DNA of 64,000 nt, from NCBI RefSeq assembly GCF_900327275.1, contig NZ_LS398548.1, positions 62,001 through 126,000 of the forward strand, given 5' to 3'. Position numbers and translations under genes: made by a program. Below, in pieces: positions 40,716 through 49,940 of the stretch. This stretch comes from Orientia tsutsugamushi (GTDB lineage Bacteria > Pseudomonadota > Alphaproteobacteria > Rickettsiales > Rickettsiaceae). Under the pieces are notes generated by a model. That model saw nothing but the letters and a program-made list of their open reading frames with translations, made no database searches and had not been told where the DNA came from. Position 1 is the stretch's first letter. The number at the start of each line of letters is the position of its first letter.

Positions 40716-42276
40716 ATGCGACCTGTAGTATTCGATTTTTTAACTAATAGTTGTAATATTATTAAAAAAAATAGTAACAATAATGACACAATATTTTATA
40801 ACTTTATTGGAAATATCATTCCACCAGAATGGAGAAAGCTAAGCGGAGATAATGGAAAAGCATTAAGTAAAACATCTAAACAGCTTTTATCATTTATAGT
40901 ATTTAGACTACATATCTATTACAACAAAGATATAGATGAATTACAGGAAAGTTATCAGCTTTATGAGGATAAGCTGAATGTTGGTCAAAGAAGAGTTAGG
41001 CAATGCTTAGTAGAATTAAGAGATGCAGGTTTTATTGAAGTTGAAAATAGGACAATCATTAAAGACAATGTTAAGTTACGTAATGTACCTTGCATAAAAA
41101 TTCTGAAAAATTTTCAGCACTATAGTGAAAAAGGAAAAGAAGAAAATATAGCCTTACCAGAACAAAAATTTCGTCCCAACATGAAAGAAATTTCAGGTCA
41201 ACCTGAAACTTTTTTCAGGGACATATATAGATATATAAAAAAATCTAAAATATCTAGATATACTGAAGGTGAGTTAGTAGAGAATAAAAAAAATGAAAAT
41301 GAAGAACAAAATTTTCAAAATGTTGATGATTTTGAAAATGATATACGAACTTCAACTAAAAATTGTAATCAAGACATTAAATCACTAATAACAAAGATTC
41401 TCAAGTCTTCGAATGGTAAAAAAGAATGGTTCAAAAAGTACAGGCTAAAAGAGTTTTACCCACTAACACCAGAAGATGCAGTTGCACTGCAACACAAGTC
41501 TGATAAAGGTTTTTAACATATACTTTATCAACAAATTGCTATTAAAGCTAGCAGGTCGATATTCGAATTATCATTTTGGCTGTAAAGCATCAGTTCTAAA
41601 CTATATAGCAAAAGTGTTAGCGAATGAATTACGAACTACTGATCAGGCAAATAGAGACAACTGTAAATTTGATAACGAATTTAATAAGGAAAAATATCTT
41701 ACTCAAATTGAAACAAGCGCAAATCTTAGTAAGGAAAGTCAGTTGAAGCATAAAATTGCTGGTTCTTTTGAAGCAGCTATGGCTTATCAAATTTTGACTT
41801 CTTGTAGTTTTGGGCCAGCGGTTCGAACTAGGTTTTTTGTTAAGTTGCTTAAAAATATCACACTAACAGAATGTGATAGATCAAAGATATTACAAGCTGT
41901 ACAAGATGTATATGGATACGAAATTCAAGAATTGCAAGTTAAACCATTTGAGCAACTCAAAACTGTTTCACAGAAACAAATCAATGAAGAAGAGTATCTC
42001 TTGAATCTGAGTAAACAATTGGGTTCTAACTCAACTTGGTACAAAGTACGAGAATCTTTGATTAAAAGTTATGGTCAAACTATTGATAAAAAATACTTTA
42101 GCGAATTGAACATTATAAATGAAGATAATGTTAGTAAAAAAATATTCATTAAAGCTAAAACAGAATTTGCTGATAGTTACATCACAAGCAACCATATGGA
42201 AAATCTTGCGCACGCTTTTAAAGCTCAAGGGTTTTCTTTTGAGTTAGTTAAGTTTAGTAATTTTAATAAAATTTAA
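40716..42276 (+). pseudogene. RAGE replication-initiator-like protein: winged helix plus DnaA N-terminal-like domain, one frameshift
   Basis: The first frame (40716-41516) has a winged-helix segment (ALSKTSKQLLSFIVFRLHIY; VGQRRVRQCLVELRDAGFIE), as in plasmid Rep proteins. It stops after DKGF because of a five-T run at 41510-41514. With four T it would continue in the second frame (NIYFINKLLLKLAGRYSNYH), which runs to 42276. The C-terminal part (STWYKVRESLIKSYG, then KIFIKAKTEFADSYI) resembles the DnaA N-terminal domain, which contacts DnaB. dnaB begins nine bases later. I infer that this protein once recruited DnaB to RAGE DNA. The family assignment is by pattern only. Confidence 0.65.
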
Positions 42277-42284
42277 AGGGTGAT

Positions 42285-43721
42285 ATGGAAAAAGATCTTG
42301 CAAAGATTGCTACAAGTAATATTCAGGCAGAGCAAATGATACTTGGAGCAATTCTGATTAACAATCGTGCGCTATATAACATTAACGAATTTTTACTGCC
42401 GGAACATTTTTATGAACCATTACATGGTAAAATATATAAGTCAATTAATCTCATTATTAGTAAAGGAATTAGCGCTACTGTAATTTCGCTCAAAAATATG
42501 CTAGGCAATGAACTCGCATTTGAGGAAATAGGTGGAGTAGATTATCTAGCTAAACTTACAACTGTAGCATTAAGTATAGTTAATGTTAATGAGTACGGCA
42601 AAATAGTATATGATCTTGCGCTGCGGCGTTATTTAATTGAAATTGGAGAAAAAATAGTAACAAATGCATATTCTTCTACTTTAGCAGATTTAGCTATAAC
42701 TCAGATCGAAACTGCTGAATCTCAATTATATGATCTAGGTTCAAGGGGAACTTTGAGTAAAGGATTTACAAAATTACAAACTTCAATTGAAGAATCATGG
42801 ACATCAATTTCAGCTGCTATTAAAAATAAAAACTCTATTAATGGCATTAGTAGTGGACTACTTGACCTTGATTCAAAGCTTGGAGGATTTAAAAATTCTG
42901 ACCTAATAATATTAGCTGGCAGGCCATCAATGGGCAAAACTGCTTTAGGAGTTAACCTAGCAATAAATGCTTGTAAATATTTTCTTACTCAAAAAAATAC
43001 TAAAGATAATGTAGTACCATCAGTTGGCTTCTTTTCTTTAGAAATGTCATCTCAGCAAATCTCTACTCGAATTCTTTCTATAGAATCTGAAATTAATAGC
43101 TCTGCATTATTTAACGGTAAAATAGATGAACAAGATGTTGATAAGTTAAAGACTGTACAAGATGAAATACAAAAGTGGAATTTTTTTATAGATGACGCTC
43201 CTGCAATCTCAATATCAGCAATTAGGTCTCGAGCTCGTAGACTTAAACGTACTCATAATTTAGCAATATTATTTATTGATTATTTACAACTAATAAAAAT
43301 TGATAACAGAGGGAGTCAGTATAATCGAGTGCAGGAAATTTCTGAAATTACTCAAAGCTTAAAAGCTCTTGCTAAAGAGCTCAATATTCCAGTTATTGCA
43401 CTATCTCAATTGTCTAGAGCTGTAGAACAAAGGTCAGATAAAAAGCCTATTCTCTCAGATCTAAGAGAATCATGCTCAATTGAACAGGACGCCGATATTG
43501 TAATGCTTATATATCGTGACGAATATTACTTGTCTAGATCAGAACCGAATCCAGGTACTCCAGAATATACAGAATGGGTTACAAAACAAAATAAATGTTA
43601 TAACACTGCTGAAATAATTGTTGCTAAACACCGTAATGAGCCAGTTGGTACAGTGAAGTTGCACTATAATAGTAGGTATTCTAAATTTGGCAATATTGTT
43701 AAAAACTCTCAGCAATGTTAA
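42285..43721 (+). CDS. dnaB: DnaB-type replicative helicase of the RAGE
   Basis: The 478-residue product has the DnaB N-terminal domain (NIQAEQMILGAILINNRALY) and the RecA-like ATPase: Walker A GRPSMGKT near residue 212, LFIDYLQLI, PVIALSQLSRAVEQR and LSDLRESCSIEQDADIVMLI. ATG follows an AAAGGGTG site. It is complete and shows no frameshift, although it lies in a decayed region, which suggests recent acquisition or selection. It unwinds DNA ahead of the replisome. It follows the initiator-like gene by nine bases, so the two form an operon. It is probably a second dnaB beside a chromosomal one elsewhere; that one is not in this window. Confidence 0.85.
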   Translation: MEKDLAKIATSNIQAEQMILGAILINNRALYNINEFLLPEHFYEPLHGKIYKSINLIISKGISATVISLKNMLGNELAFEEIGGVDYLAKLTTVALSIVNVNEYGKIVYDLALRRYLIEIGEKIVTNAYSSTLADLAITQIETAESQLYDLGSRGTLSKGFTKLQTSIEESWTSISAAIKNKNSINGISSGLLDLDSKLGGFKNSDLIILAGRPSMGKTALGVNLAINACKYFLTQKNTKDNVVPSVGFFSLEMSSQQISTRILSIESEINSSALFNGKIDEQDVDKLKTVQDEIQKWNFFIDDAPAISISAIRSRARRLKRTHNLAILFIDYLQLIKIDNRGSQYNRVQEISEITQSLKALAKELNIPVIALSQLSRAVEQRSDKKPILSDLRESCSIEQDADIVMLIYRDEYYLSRSEPNPGTPEYTEWVTKQNKCYNTAEIIVAKHRNEPVGTVKLHYNSRYSKFGNIVKNSQQC

Positions 43722-43911
43722 TAAACGCTAGATTATGCATAAGATGAAAAAATGCTGGTCCAAAAAAAAAATTACAGCAAAATTTTACTCATTAACACCA
43801 GAGATATGCAACTCAAGATTAGTTTTTTTTGGCATCGTGATAACTGAATTCAAAAAATTTATAATTTAATTTGCTTCTTTTCCAGTTTTTATCTGGGATT
43901 GGAGTATACAA

Positions 43912-43960
43912 AAAGTTTAAATTATGGTATAATTTATTAATAACCATTTAGAGGTGGCCA
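43912..43960 (+). promoter_or_regulatory. Promoter and ribosome site of the ankyrin gene
   Basis: A perfect TATAAT at 43928-43933 and a GAGGTGG ribosome site at 43951-43957 precede the ATG. About 100 bases, from CTTCTTTTCCAGTTTTTATC to the start codon, recur before the SpoT-like genes at 46704 and 61268. Confidence 0.65.
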
Positions 43961-44590
43961 ATGATAGATTTTTATAGTGAGAGCTTAATAAATAAGCTGT
44001 TCAGAAGCAAAGTACAGCAGCTTATTAATAAGGATAGTACACTTGTCAATTCAAAATATAAAGACGGTACTACAGCTTTATCTGTTGCTTTGAAATATAA
44101 GAATCTACCTATTGCCGAGATTTTACTAAGCAATGGAGCTAACATAAACGCACAAGATAATGATGGGCACACCGCTTTACATCTTGTTGTGGATACAATT
44201 CAAGTATATTATGAATTTTTCGAAAAATATCCTACCTATTGCAATGATCATATAGCATTACTGCTACAATATAATGCTGATGTAAATATCGAGAATAATC
44301 AAGGTAATACACCTTTATCTGATGCTGTTGAATGCAAATGTGTAGAACCTTTAGCAATTATGCTAAAACATAATTCTACTGGTATTAATAAAAAATATGA
44401 TGAAGGAGAAACGCTACTACATATTGCTGTTCGTAATAAAATCATAGATATTATACAGCTTTTGATTGATTATGGAGCAGATATTGATGCAAAAGATGAT
44501 AACGGCATGACTACTATAGATTATGCTGCTAAAAGCGGTAATGCAGATGTATTCAACTTTCTAACGGAACAATCGGTCCCATGGTATTAG
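43961..44590 (+). CDS. Ankyrin-repeat protein
   Basis: The 209-residue product has five to six ankyrin repeats, such as TALSVALKYKNLPIAEILLS, NINAQDNDGHTALHLVVD, TLLHIAVRNKIIDIIQLLID and DIDAKDDNGMTTIDYAAK. No F-box or membrane segment is present. Its first 14 residues, MIDFYSESLINKLF, are nearly those of the unrelated SpoT-like proteins at 46704 and 61268, and the upstream DNA is also shared. It is a possible host-directed effector, by analogy with other Orientia ankyrin proteins. Confidence 0.8.
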   Translation: MIDFYSESLINKLFRSKVQQLINKDSTLVNSKYKDGTTALSVALKYKNLPIAEILLSNGANINAQDNDGHTALHLVVDTIQVYYEFFEKYPTYCNDHIALLLQYNADVNIENNQGNTPLSDAVECKCVEPLAIMLKHNSTGINKKYDEGETLLHIAVRNKIIDIIQLLIDYGADIDAKDDNGMTTIDYAAKSGNADVFNFLTEQSVPWY

Positions 44591-44636
44591 GTTTTAACAG
44601 ATAGCTAATATGTTAATATTAAAAAGAGAAGTTAAT

Positions 44637-45140
44637 ATGAATGTTTTGAAATTACTTTTACAACCGGGTTATGCTGTTATATTAGCATTCGTTGTATTAT
44701 CTTCACCATCGATATGTACAGCGAATAATAATGTAAACTTCAATGCCTCTAAAGGTGGTATTGATACTTCGCAATTCTATATAAAATTTTCAACTGGTAT
44801 TGTTACTAACTACGATACATTAGAAGCTGGAATTGGTTATAGATTAAATCGGCACAGAATGGATGTAAGATTAGGATTTATGTGTCATCACAACTGTAGA
44901 GATAACTTTATTCAAGGAAATTATTATTACAATATAATTGAAGGTAACAAAGCATCAATTTTTGTTACAGGTGGCCTAGTATCAGCTTTCAATAGTGATA
45001 GCGGTACTGGTATAGACTTAGGAGTTGGTACAACAATAAACTTATCAAGAGATACATATTTGGACATTGAATGTAGCACAATGGCTAACTATAGACCACT
45101 TCCTATTCATATACGATTTGGATTGCGGGTTCATCTTTAA
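44637..45140 (+). CDS. Small outer-membrane beta-barrel candidate
   Basis: The ATG at 44637 follows an AGAGAAG site and gives a signal peptide (MNVLKLLLQPGYAVILAFVV, cleavage near SICTA). The mature part of about 135 residues shows alternating hydrophobic strands (FYIKFSTGIVTNYDTLEAGI; RMDVRLGFM; IFVTGGLVSAFN; GIDLGVGTTINL) and ends IHIRFGLRVHL, consistent with an eight-strand barrel. A frame from 44610 adds nine residues but lacks a ribosome site. The family is not recognised. It sits in the RAGE cargo block after the ankyrin gene. Confidence 0.6.
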   Translation: MNVLKLLLQPGYAVILAFVVLSSPSICTANNNVNFNASKGGIDTSQFYIKFSTGIVTNYDTLEAGIGYRLNRHRMDVRLGFMCHHNCRDNFIQGNYYYNIIEGNKASIFVTGGLVSAFNSDSGTGIDLGVGTTINLSRDTYLDIECSTMANYRPLPIHIRFGLRVHL

Positions 45141-45224
45141 TTGCTAAGCTCAGGTCAAGTAGTTAGTTCGAATAGTTAGTAATGATTAGCTCATTAACAG
45201 GATTGCGTTGTTCATTGATTGAGT

Positions 45225-45460
45225 ATATAATCCAATATGAGTAATGAAGAAGTCTTTTTTACAGCGTGATAACTAGTAATTAAGTCGAGATTAATATCAG
45301 AAAAAAACATTGTTTAAACAGATGCCTAACTTGAAAAAATAAAGCCCCACCTCCAAGGAATGGTTCATAGTAATTATAGTATGGCCCTGAAGGAAGATGC
45401 TCTATTAATCTATTAACAATTCTCCTTTTGCCTCCAACTCAATGGAGAAAAGGCTTTGGT
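45225..45460 (-). pseudogene. DNA adenine methylase (Dam) relic
   Basis: The minus strand reads GGKRRIVNRLIEHLPSGPYY, NYYEPFLGGGALFFQVRHLF and, after a one-T loss, FSDINLDLITSYHAV, the N-terminal SAM-binding part of Dam. The catalytic DPPY region is absent. Dam genes are known RAGE cargo. The remainder of 45141-45820 has no other gene. Confidence 0.8.
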
Positions 45461-45741
45461 TCATTAGAAATTGCTATTGACACAAGAATTTTTGATTAAT
45501 TAAATCTCTACTATGAATTATAGCAGAAAATAAGCCTTAAAGCCAGTAATAATAACTGCTACAGAACTTTTTTATAAATCTTTTTTGAATGATATTTTTG
45601 TAGCTAGAGATACAATGTGATAATTTCGCATCTATTTTAAAAATTTCATAATTATGACAAAAAGTCATGTACTGATAAAAATCTAAATGATACTGTATAC
45701 CTGATATTATCTGAGATTCAAGATTTAGATAATGTTCGGAT

Positions 45742-45785
45742 AGAGATTAAAAGCGTAAACGATCAAAATTTATTCTTTAATCTCT
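45742..45785. promoter_or_regulatory. Conserved hairpin upstream of the pseudo-kinase gene, copy 1
   Basis: AGAGATTAAA pairs with TTTAATCTCT across a 24-base loop, 36 bases before the start codon. The same stem is kept at 63018-63061 upstream of the second copy, although flanks and loop differ. Possible operator or attenuator. Confidence 0.5.
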
Positions 45786-45820
45786 AGCTGCTATATAAAC
45801 TAATACAGCAGGAGGATTCT

Positions 45821-46603
45821 ATGCCTATTGAAGACGAAGGTCAAAATAAAATCAATAAATTAACCGAAAAATTATCCACAGAGGGAATTAATAGCACAAC
45901 AATAAAACAGATAGATACTGAAATGCAAAAACTATACTTTCAGCTAGAGGAATCTGAGCAAGTAAGCATAAAACTCATAGATTGGATACAATATTTTAGG
46001 CTAATAGTAAATAACTACGACAGAAAAAAAGTAAATATAATAGCTTCTCTAAATGGAATGATTTTTTTATTTAGACAATACATAGCATCAACGAATGTAA
46101 GACATGAAAATTTATGTTTAAAAAAATTTAGCATACAAAAGCTAGTAAAAAATGCCGTCAGGAGACTAGAAGACATTGCAAAAGAGAAAGATATAAAAAT
46201 CAATTACAATTTTCAGTACAAAATGAAGGATATTGTGATTGGAAATAGTGATCACTTACAAGCTATATTAAGTCAATTAATAGGAAGCGTCATTAGATTT
46301 AATCACAGCTGCCAGGTTATAATTACAGTTCATTTGTTTACTATAAAAAATTATATAAAAAGCGATAACATACTACAATTTAGAATACATGATACAGGAA
46401 GCGGTATTTCAAAAGAAAAATTAGGGAATATAAAAGCTAAATTAGCTGATTTTGAGTTGGTAAGAGACTATCCGCTAATGCTTGAATCAGGATTATGGTT
46501 TGTAAATTACCTTATTAATCAACTTAATGGAGAAATGGAAATAGAAAGCGAAAAAGACAAGTTTACAACCATTACTTGCAATATTCCAGTACAACTTTTT
46601 TAA
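45821..46603 (+). CDS. Chimeric histidine-kinase-like protein
   Basis: The 260-residue product starts after an AGGAGG site. Residues 1-92 (MPIEDEGQNKINKLTEKLST to IASTNVR) match the N-terminus of the protein at 62201-62977. Residues 93-260 (HENLCLKKFSIQKLVKNAVR onward) match the C-terminus of its neighbour at 61369-62226. A deletion between two tandem genes therefore formed this hybrid. The ATPase-like part keeps RIHDTGSGIS, but the N-box asparagine is replaced (ILSQLIGSVIRFN), and no phosphoacceptor H-box is visible. It may bind ATP or act as a scaffold, but ordinary kinase activity is doubtful. It precedes the SpoT-like gene by 100 bases. Confidence 0.8.
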   Translation: MPIEDEGQNKINKLTEKLSTEGINSTTIKQIDTEMQKLYFQLEESEQVSIKLIDWIQYFRLIVNNYDRKKVNIIASLNGMIFLFRQYIASTNVRHENLCLKKFSIQKLVKNAVRRLEDIAKEKDIKINYNFQYKMKDIVIGNSDHLQAILSQLIGSVIRFNHSCQVIITVHLFTIKNYIKSDNILQFRIHDTGSGISKEKLGNIKAKLADFELVRDYPLMLESGLWFVNYLINQLNGEMEIESEKDKFTTITCNIPVQLF

Positions 46604-46703
46604 TCAAATTAATTCGCTTCTTTTTCAGTTTTTGTCTGAGATTGGAGTATATAAAAAGTTTAATTTATTGTATAATTTATTAAAGATTATTTAGAGATGA
46701 AAA
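46604..46703 (+). promoter_or_regulatory. Promoter cassette of the SpoT-like gene
   Basis: TATAAT at 46671-46676 and AGAGATGA before the ATG lie in a block shared with 43865-43960 and, inverted, with 61269-61370. Confidence 0.6.
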
Positions 46704-47282
46704 ATGATAGACTTTTATAGCGAAAGCTTACTAAATAAGCTGTTTGAAACCAACGTAAGATTTAATACTGAAATTGATCTTGATAAAGTTGAAAAAGCAA
46801 TATTTTATGCCCAAAAATATCATGGTCAGCAAAAGAGAGATACAGGAGAACTATACTACACACATCCATTAGAAGTAGCTTATATGGTATCAGACTACAG
46901 CTTTGAAACAGATACGATTATTACAGCAATACTACATGATACTATCGAAGACACAACACTAACCAAAGAAAAGATTGTTAAGGTATTCGGTAGAAAAATT
47001 GCGGAACAGGTTTCAGATCTCACCAGGATTAAGGATAATAAAAAAATCAGTTCTAGAGAGATGATTCAAACATTTTATAGACAAAATAAAACAGAACTAT
47101 TATTAATTAAGCTTTTCGACCGATTCCATAATATTCAGACTGTTTCAATAAAACCTTATGAAAAAAGACAAGAAATCATACTAGAAACGCAGCAAGAATT
47201 TATACCTCTTGCTGAATATCTTAAATTACCAGAAATTGCTATAGAGCTAAATAAATACTGTGAGCTTTATACTACCAAATAA
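46704..47282 (+). CDS. SpoT/RelA-type HD-domain hydrolase
   Basis: The 192-residue product has the full HD set: HGQQKRDTGELYYTHPLEVA with the first metal histidine, ILHDTIEDT, and LIKLFDRFHNIQT. No synthetase or regulatory domain follows, so it is a stand-alone (p)ppGpp hydrolase-like enzyme. Orientia RAGEs are known to carry many of these. It shares leader MIDFYSESLLNKLF with the ankyrin protein at 43961. It is the only one of the three copies in the window that is both complete and unbroken. A role in lowering alarmone during intracellular growth is an inference. Confidence 0.85.
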   Translation: MIDFYSESLLNKLFETNVRFNTEIDLDKVEKAIFYAQKYHGQQKRDTGELYYTHPLEVAYMVSDYSFETDTIITAILHDTIEDTTLTKEKIVKVFGRKIAEQVSDLTRIKDNKKISSREMIQTFYRQNKTELLLIKLFDRFHNIQTVSIKPYEKRQEIILETQQEFIPLAEYLKLPEIAIELNKYCELYTTK

Positions 47283-47400
47283 GCTAAAGTTTAATAGGTG
47301 GTTAATGTAGTGAATTGCAGAAATTAAAATTCAATAAGAGAATGTTCATGTAAGTTATTTTGTTGTATAATTTAAAAAGAATAGAAAATATGAAAAATAT

Positions 47401-48291
47401 ATGCATTTATCAAGATTTCTAGATCCAAAGAATGATGTAGCATTTAAAAAGATATTTGGATCAGAAAAAAACAAGGACATACTAATACATTTTCTGAACG
47501 ATATATTGTTGTTTGAAGGGAATAGAGAAATAACAGAAGTAGAGTTTTTAGGAACGATATTAGATGCAGACATAGCGTCAAAAAAAGAATCAATAGTAGA
47601 TGTTTTGTGTAAAGATAAAAATGGAACGCAATATATAATAGAAATGCAAGTAGATCCTACACAAGGATTTGAAAAAAGAGCACAGTATTATGCAGCAAAA
47701 GCATATGGCAGGCAACCAAATAGAGGAAAGGAAGGAAAATACTCAGACCTAAAGGAAGTTATATTTATAGCTATAGCAGATTATAAATTGTTTCCAAACA
47801 AAGAAGACTATATATCAAGGCATGTAATACTGGATAAAAAGACATATGAGCATGATCTAAAGGACTTTTCATTTACCTTTATAGAATTACCAAAATTTAA
47901 AAAAAATAGAGTGGAAGAGTTAAATGATATAACAGAGAAGTGGTGCTATTTTTTTAAACATGCAAAAGAAACAACATTAGATGGATATCATAAAATAATA
48001 GGTGAAGATTTAATAATAAAAAGAGCGTATGAGGCATTAGATCAGTTTAATTGGAGCGAAGATGAACTAATAACCTATGAACAAGAGTTAAAGCGTATAT
48101 GGGATAATAAAGCAGTCGAAGATTATAAACTCGAACGCGCTAAAGCTGAAGGTAAAGCTGAAGGTAAAGCTGAAGCAAAAAAAGATTTGGCAATAAAATT
48201 ATTGAAATCTGAATTATCAGTTGAGACAATTGCTGAATATACGGATTTATCAATACAAGAAGTATTAAATTTAAAAAATAGCGTAAAATAA
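47401..48291 (+). CDS. Rpn-family PD-(D/E)XK nuclease
   Basis: The 296-residue product starts MHLSRFLDPKNDVAFKKIFG, the standard opening of this family (PDDEXK_2). The likely active site is D67 (SIVDVLCKD) with E81 and Q83 (YIIEMQVDP). A short AEGKAEGKAEAKK repeat precedes the C-terminal helices. The copy at 59596-60570 is nearly identical but has 28 extra residues of this repeat. Family members are DNA nucleases or putative transposases. A hairpin follows the stop. Confidence 0.85.
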   Translation: MHLSRFLDPKNDVAFKKIFGSEKNKDILIHFLNDILLFEGNREITEVEFLGTILDADIASKKESIVDVLCKDKNGTQYIIEMQVDPTQGFEKRAQYYAAKAYGRQPNRGKEGKYSDLKEVIFIAIADYKLFPNKEDYISRHVILDKKTYEHDLKDFSFTFIELPKFKKNRVEELNDITEKWCYFFKHAKETTLDGYHKIIGEDLIIKRAYEALDQFNWSEDELITYEQELKRIWDNKAVEDYKLERAKAEGKAEGKAEAKKDLAIKLLKSELSVETIAEYTDLSIQEVLNLKNSVK

Positions 48292-48299
48292 TAAGAAAT

Positions 48300-48336
48300 A
48301 TACAACATACAAAATTTTACCTTTAATGTGTTGTAT
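48300..48336. terminator. Hairpin after the Rpn gene
   Basis: ATACAACA pairs with TGTTGTAT across a 21-base loop just after the stop. The copy at 59553-59587 has a longer, perfect 10-base stem. Confidence 0.6.
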
Positions 48337-48369
48337 GCTATTTCTATTAAATCATATAGATGCCTTATA

Positions 48370-48696
48370 TCACACTACAAGTTTTATACTATACTGAACA
48401 TTGAGAAGGCCATTCTTTAAGGCCTCAATGTCCTTAACATGGCCGCACCATTCTTGACGAAAACTATTCCATTTTAAGCCATGAAGGCGAATGTGGCGCT
48501 TAGTGTTTTCGTCTGGTTCAGAAGCAAATTTTAAAATCACAGCAGCTTTATTTTGCTGTTCTTTATCAAAAATATCTTTACCGATTGTAGTCCAATGATC
48601 TTGAACATTTGGATGTTGTGTTAAAGTTTCTTTTAGTGAAACAATTGCACCAAATAAAGTATTTGCTGATAAGTGATCAAGCTTAGCTTTAGCAAC
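48370..48696 (-). pseudogene. TraD_Ti-family gene, 5'-truncated
   Basis: Codons for VAKAKLDHLSANTLFGAIVS through HVKDIEALKNGLLNVQYSIK to a TGA at 48372-48370 match the second two thirds of 25508-25963. It breaks at 48696, where a traA relic begins on the other strand. Confidence 0.85.
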
Positions 48697-49644
48697 TAAT
48701 ATGGTAGGAGATAGAATCGTATTTCAAAAAAGCAATAAGGATTTACAAATACAAAACAGTGAATTTGCAACTTTAACTTCTGTTAATAAATCTGTTAATA
48801 AAAATGAATTTGTAGCTAAGACAGACACAGGAAAAGAGGTGAGTTTTGACCCAGGCAAAATACAATTTAAACATGGTTATGCAAGTACTGTTTATAAGGC
48901 TCAGGGAGCTTCTATAAAAGATGTATACGTTTTGCATAATGGAGTAAGTAATATAAGCAGCTCATACGTAGCTATAACAAGGCATATAGAGAACTTGCAG
49001 CTATATTGCAATAAGGAATCAACTAGAAGCATTAACAGCTTAATAAATCAGCTCAGCAGACCAAATGATAAATCAGCTAGCATAACTCTAAAAACTGCTC
49101 ATGATTTGGAGAAAGAACGGACAAAGCCAACTGTTTTTAGTAAAATCGAAAACTGGTTTAAGTCTATAATCAATGATATCAATGATAGATCTCATGTGAA
49201 TAAAGAATATTACCACTTTACCGCTAAACCAGATGAAGAAGCTAAAGTAGAAATAGTCCAGCAAGAGAATAGCATAAAGCAATGCACCACCAAAGATTTC
49301 TACTCCATTATTTATGCTCAAATGTAAATAATTTAAAGTACTATCAACCATTTCAAGGAGAAAAGATTCTTATAGCTGCAAATAATGATAAACAGAATAA
49401 AGAATATGTAAGCACTATAAACGAGGCTGCAAAAGTACTGATAAGCAAAGGAGCAATCACTAGTATCGTAATTCCTTCAGAAGGTGAAGATTTTAACGAA
49501 ATGCTAAAAAATAAAGGAGCCATAGCTGTTAAGGAGCTTATGATACCTGAAATCATGAAGTTAATTAATACTCAGAACGTAAAAACAGAGTCTGAACAAG
49601 TGGTGAAAACTGACATAGCTCCAAAAATTGGAGTTAGACGGTAG
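48697..49644 (+). pseudogene. traA C-terminal relic with an internal deletion
   Basis: It starts at GDRIVFQKSNKDLQIQNSEF and runs through KHGYASTVYKAQGASIKDVY, matching TraA at 20041-22881. About 85 bases are missing near 49300 (between TTKD and SNVNNLKYYQ), shifting the frame. The rest reads to the usual IAPKIGVRR end. A six-base-pair repeat (SVNKSVNK) is inserted near residue 27. It ends in the same intergenic region as the 20 kb copy. Confidence 0.85.
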
Positions 49645-49689
49645 TGCTGAAGATTTGAAATTGAATGTAAGCTATTCATTCACAGAGCA

Positions 49690-49738
49690 AATTACAAAAT
49701 GAGCTATACATAAACAGCTCACAGTGATGTTTGTAATT
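49690..49738. promoter_or_regulatory. Conserved hairpin after traA relic, copy 2
   Basis: AATTACAAA/TTTGTAATT with inner GAGCT/AGCTC is the counterpart of 19946-19996. The whole block 49645-49870 matches the traA-primase intergenic region of the 20 kb copy. No gene lies in 49645-49940. Confidence 0.55.
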
Positions 49739-49940
49739 CGCATTATGCCCCGCTAAGAGAATATCGGAAGTTATGTAACTTTTGCAAGATTTGTGTCTTA
49801 CGCAAAAACTATCTCAATAATCACTTAGCAATAAAATTATAATTCAAACAGTTAAAATAGCAAATATTTATACTGCTGCATATTTTCGCGCTAGTTACAT
49901 AATAATAGAAAAAAAGTTAGTAAAGAAAAAATATACTAGT

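Noticed and set aside
43740-43830. Scrap resembling the initiator-like gene near FYPLTPEDAVAL
   Set aside because: About 40 bases of similarity with frame changes is too little for a separate feature.
45141-45820. Functional Dam methylase
   Set aside because: Only the N-terminal part remains, with a frameshift and no catalytic DPPY motif.
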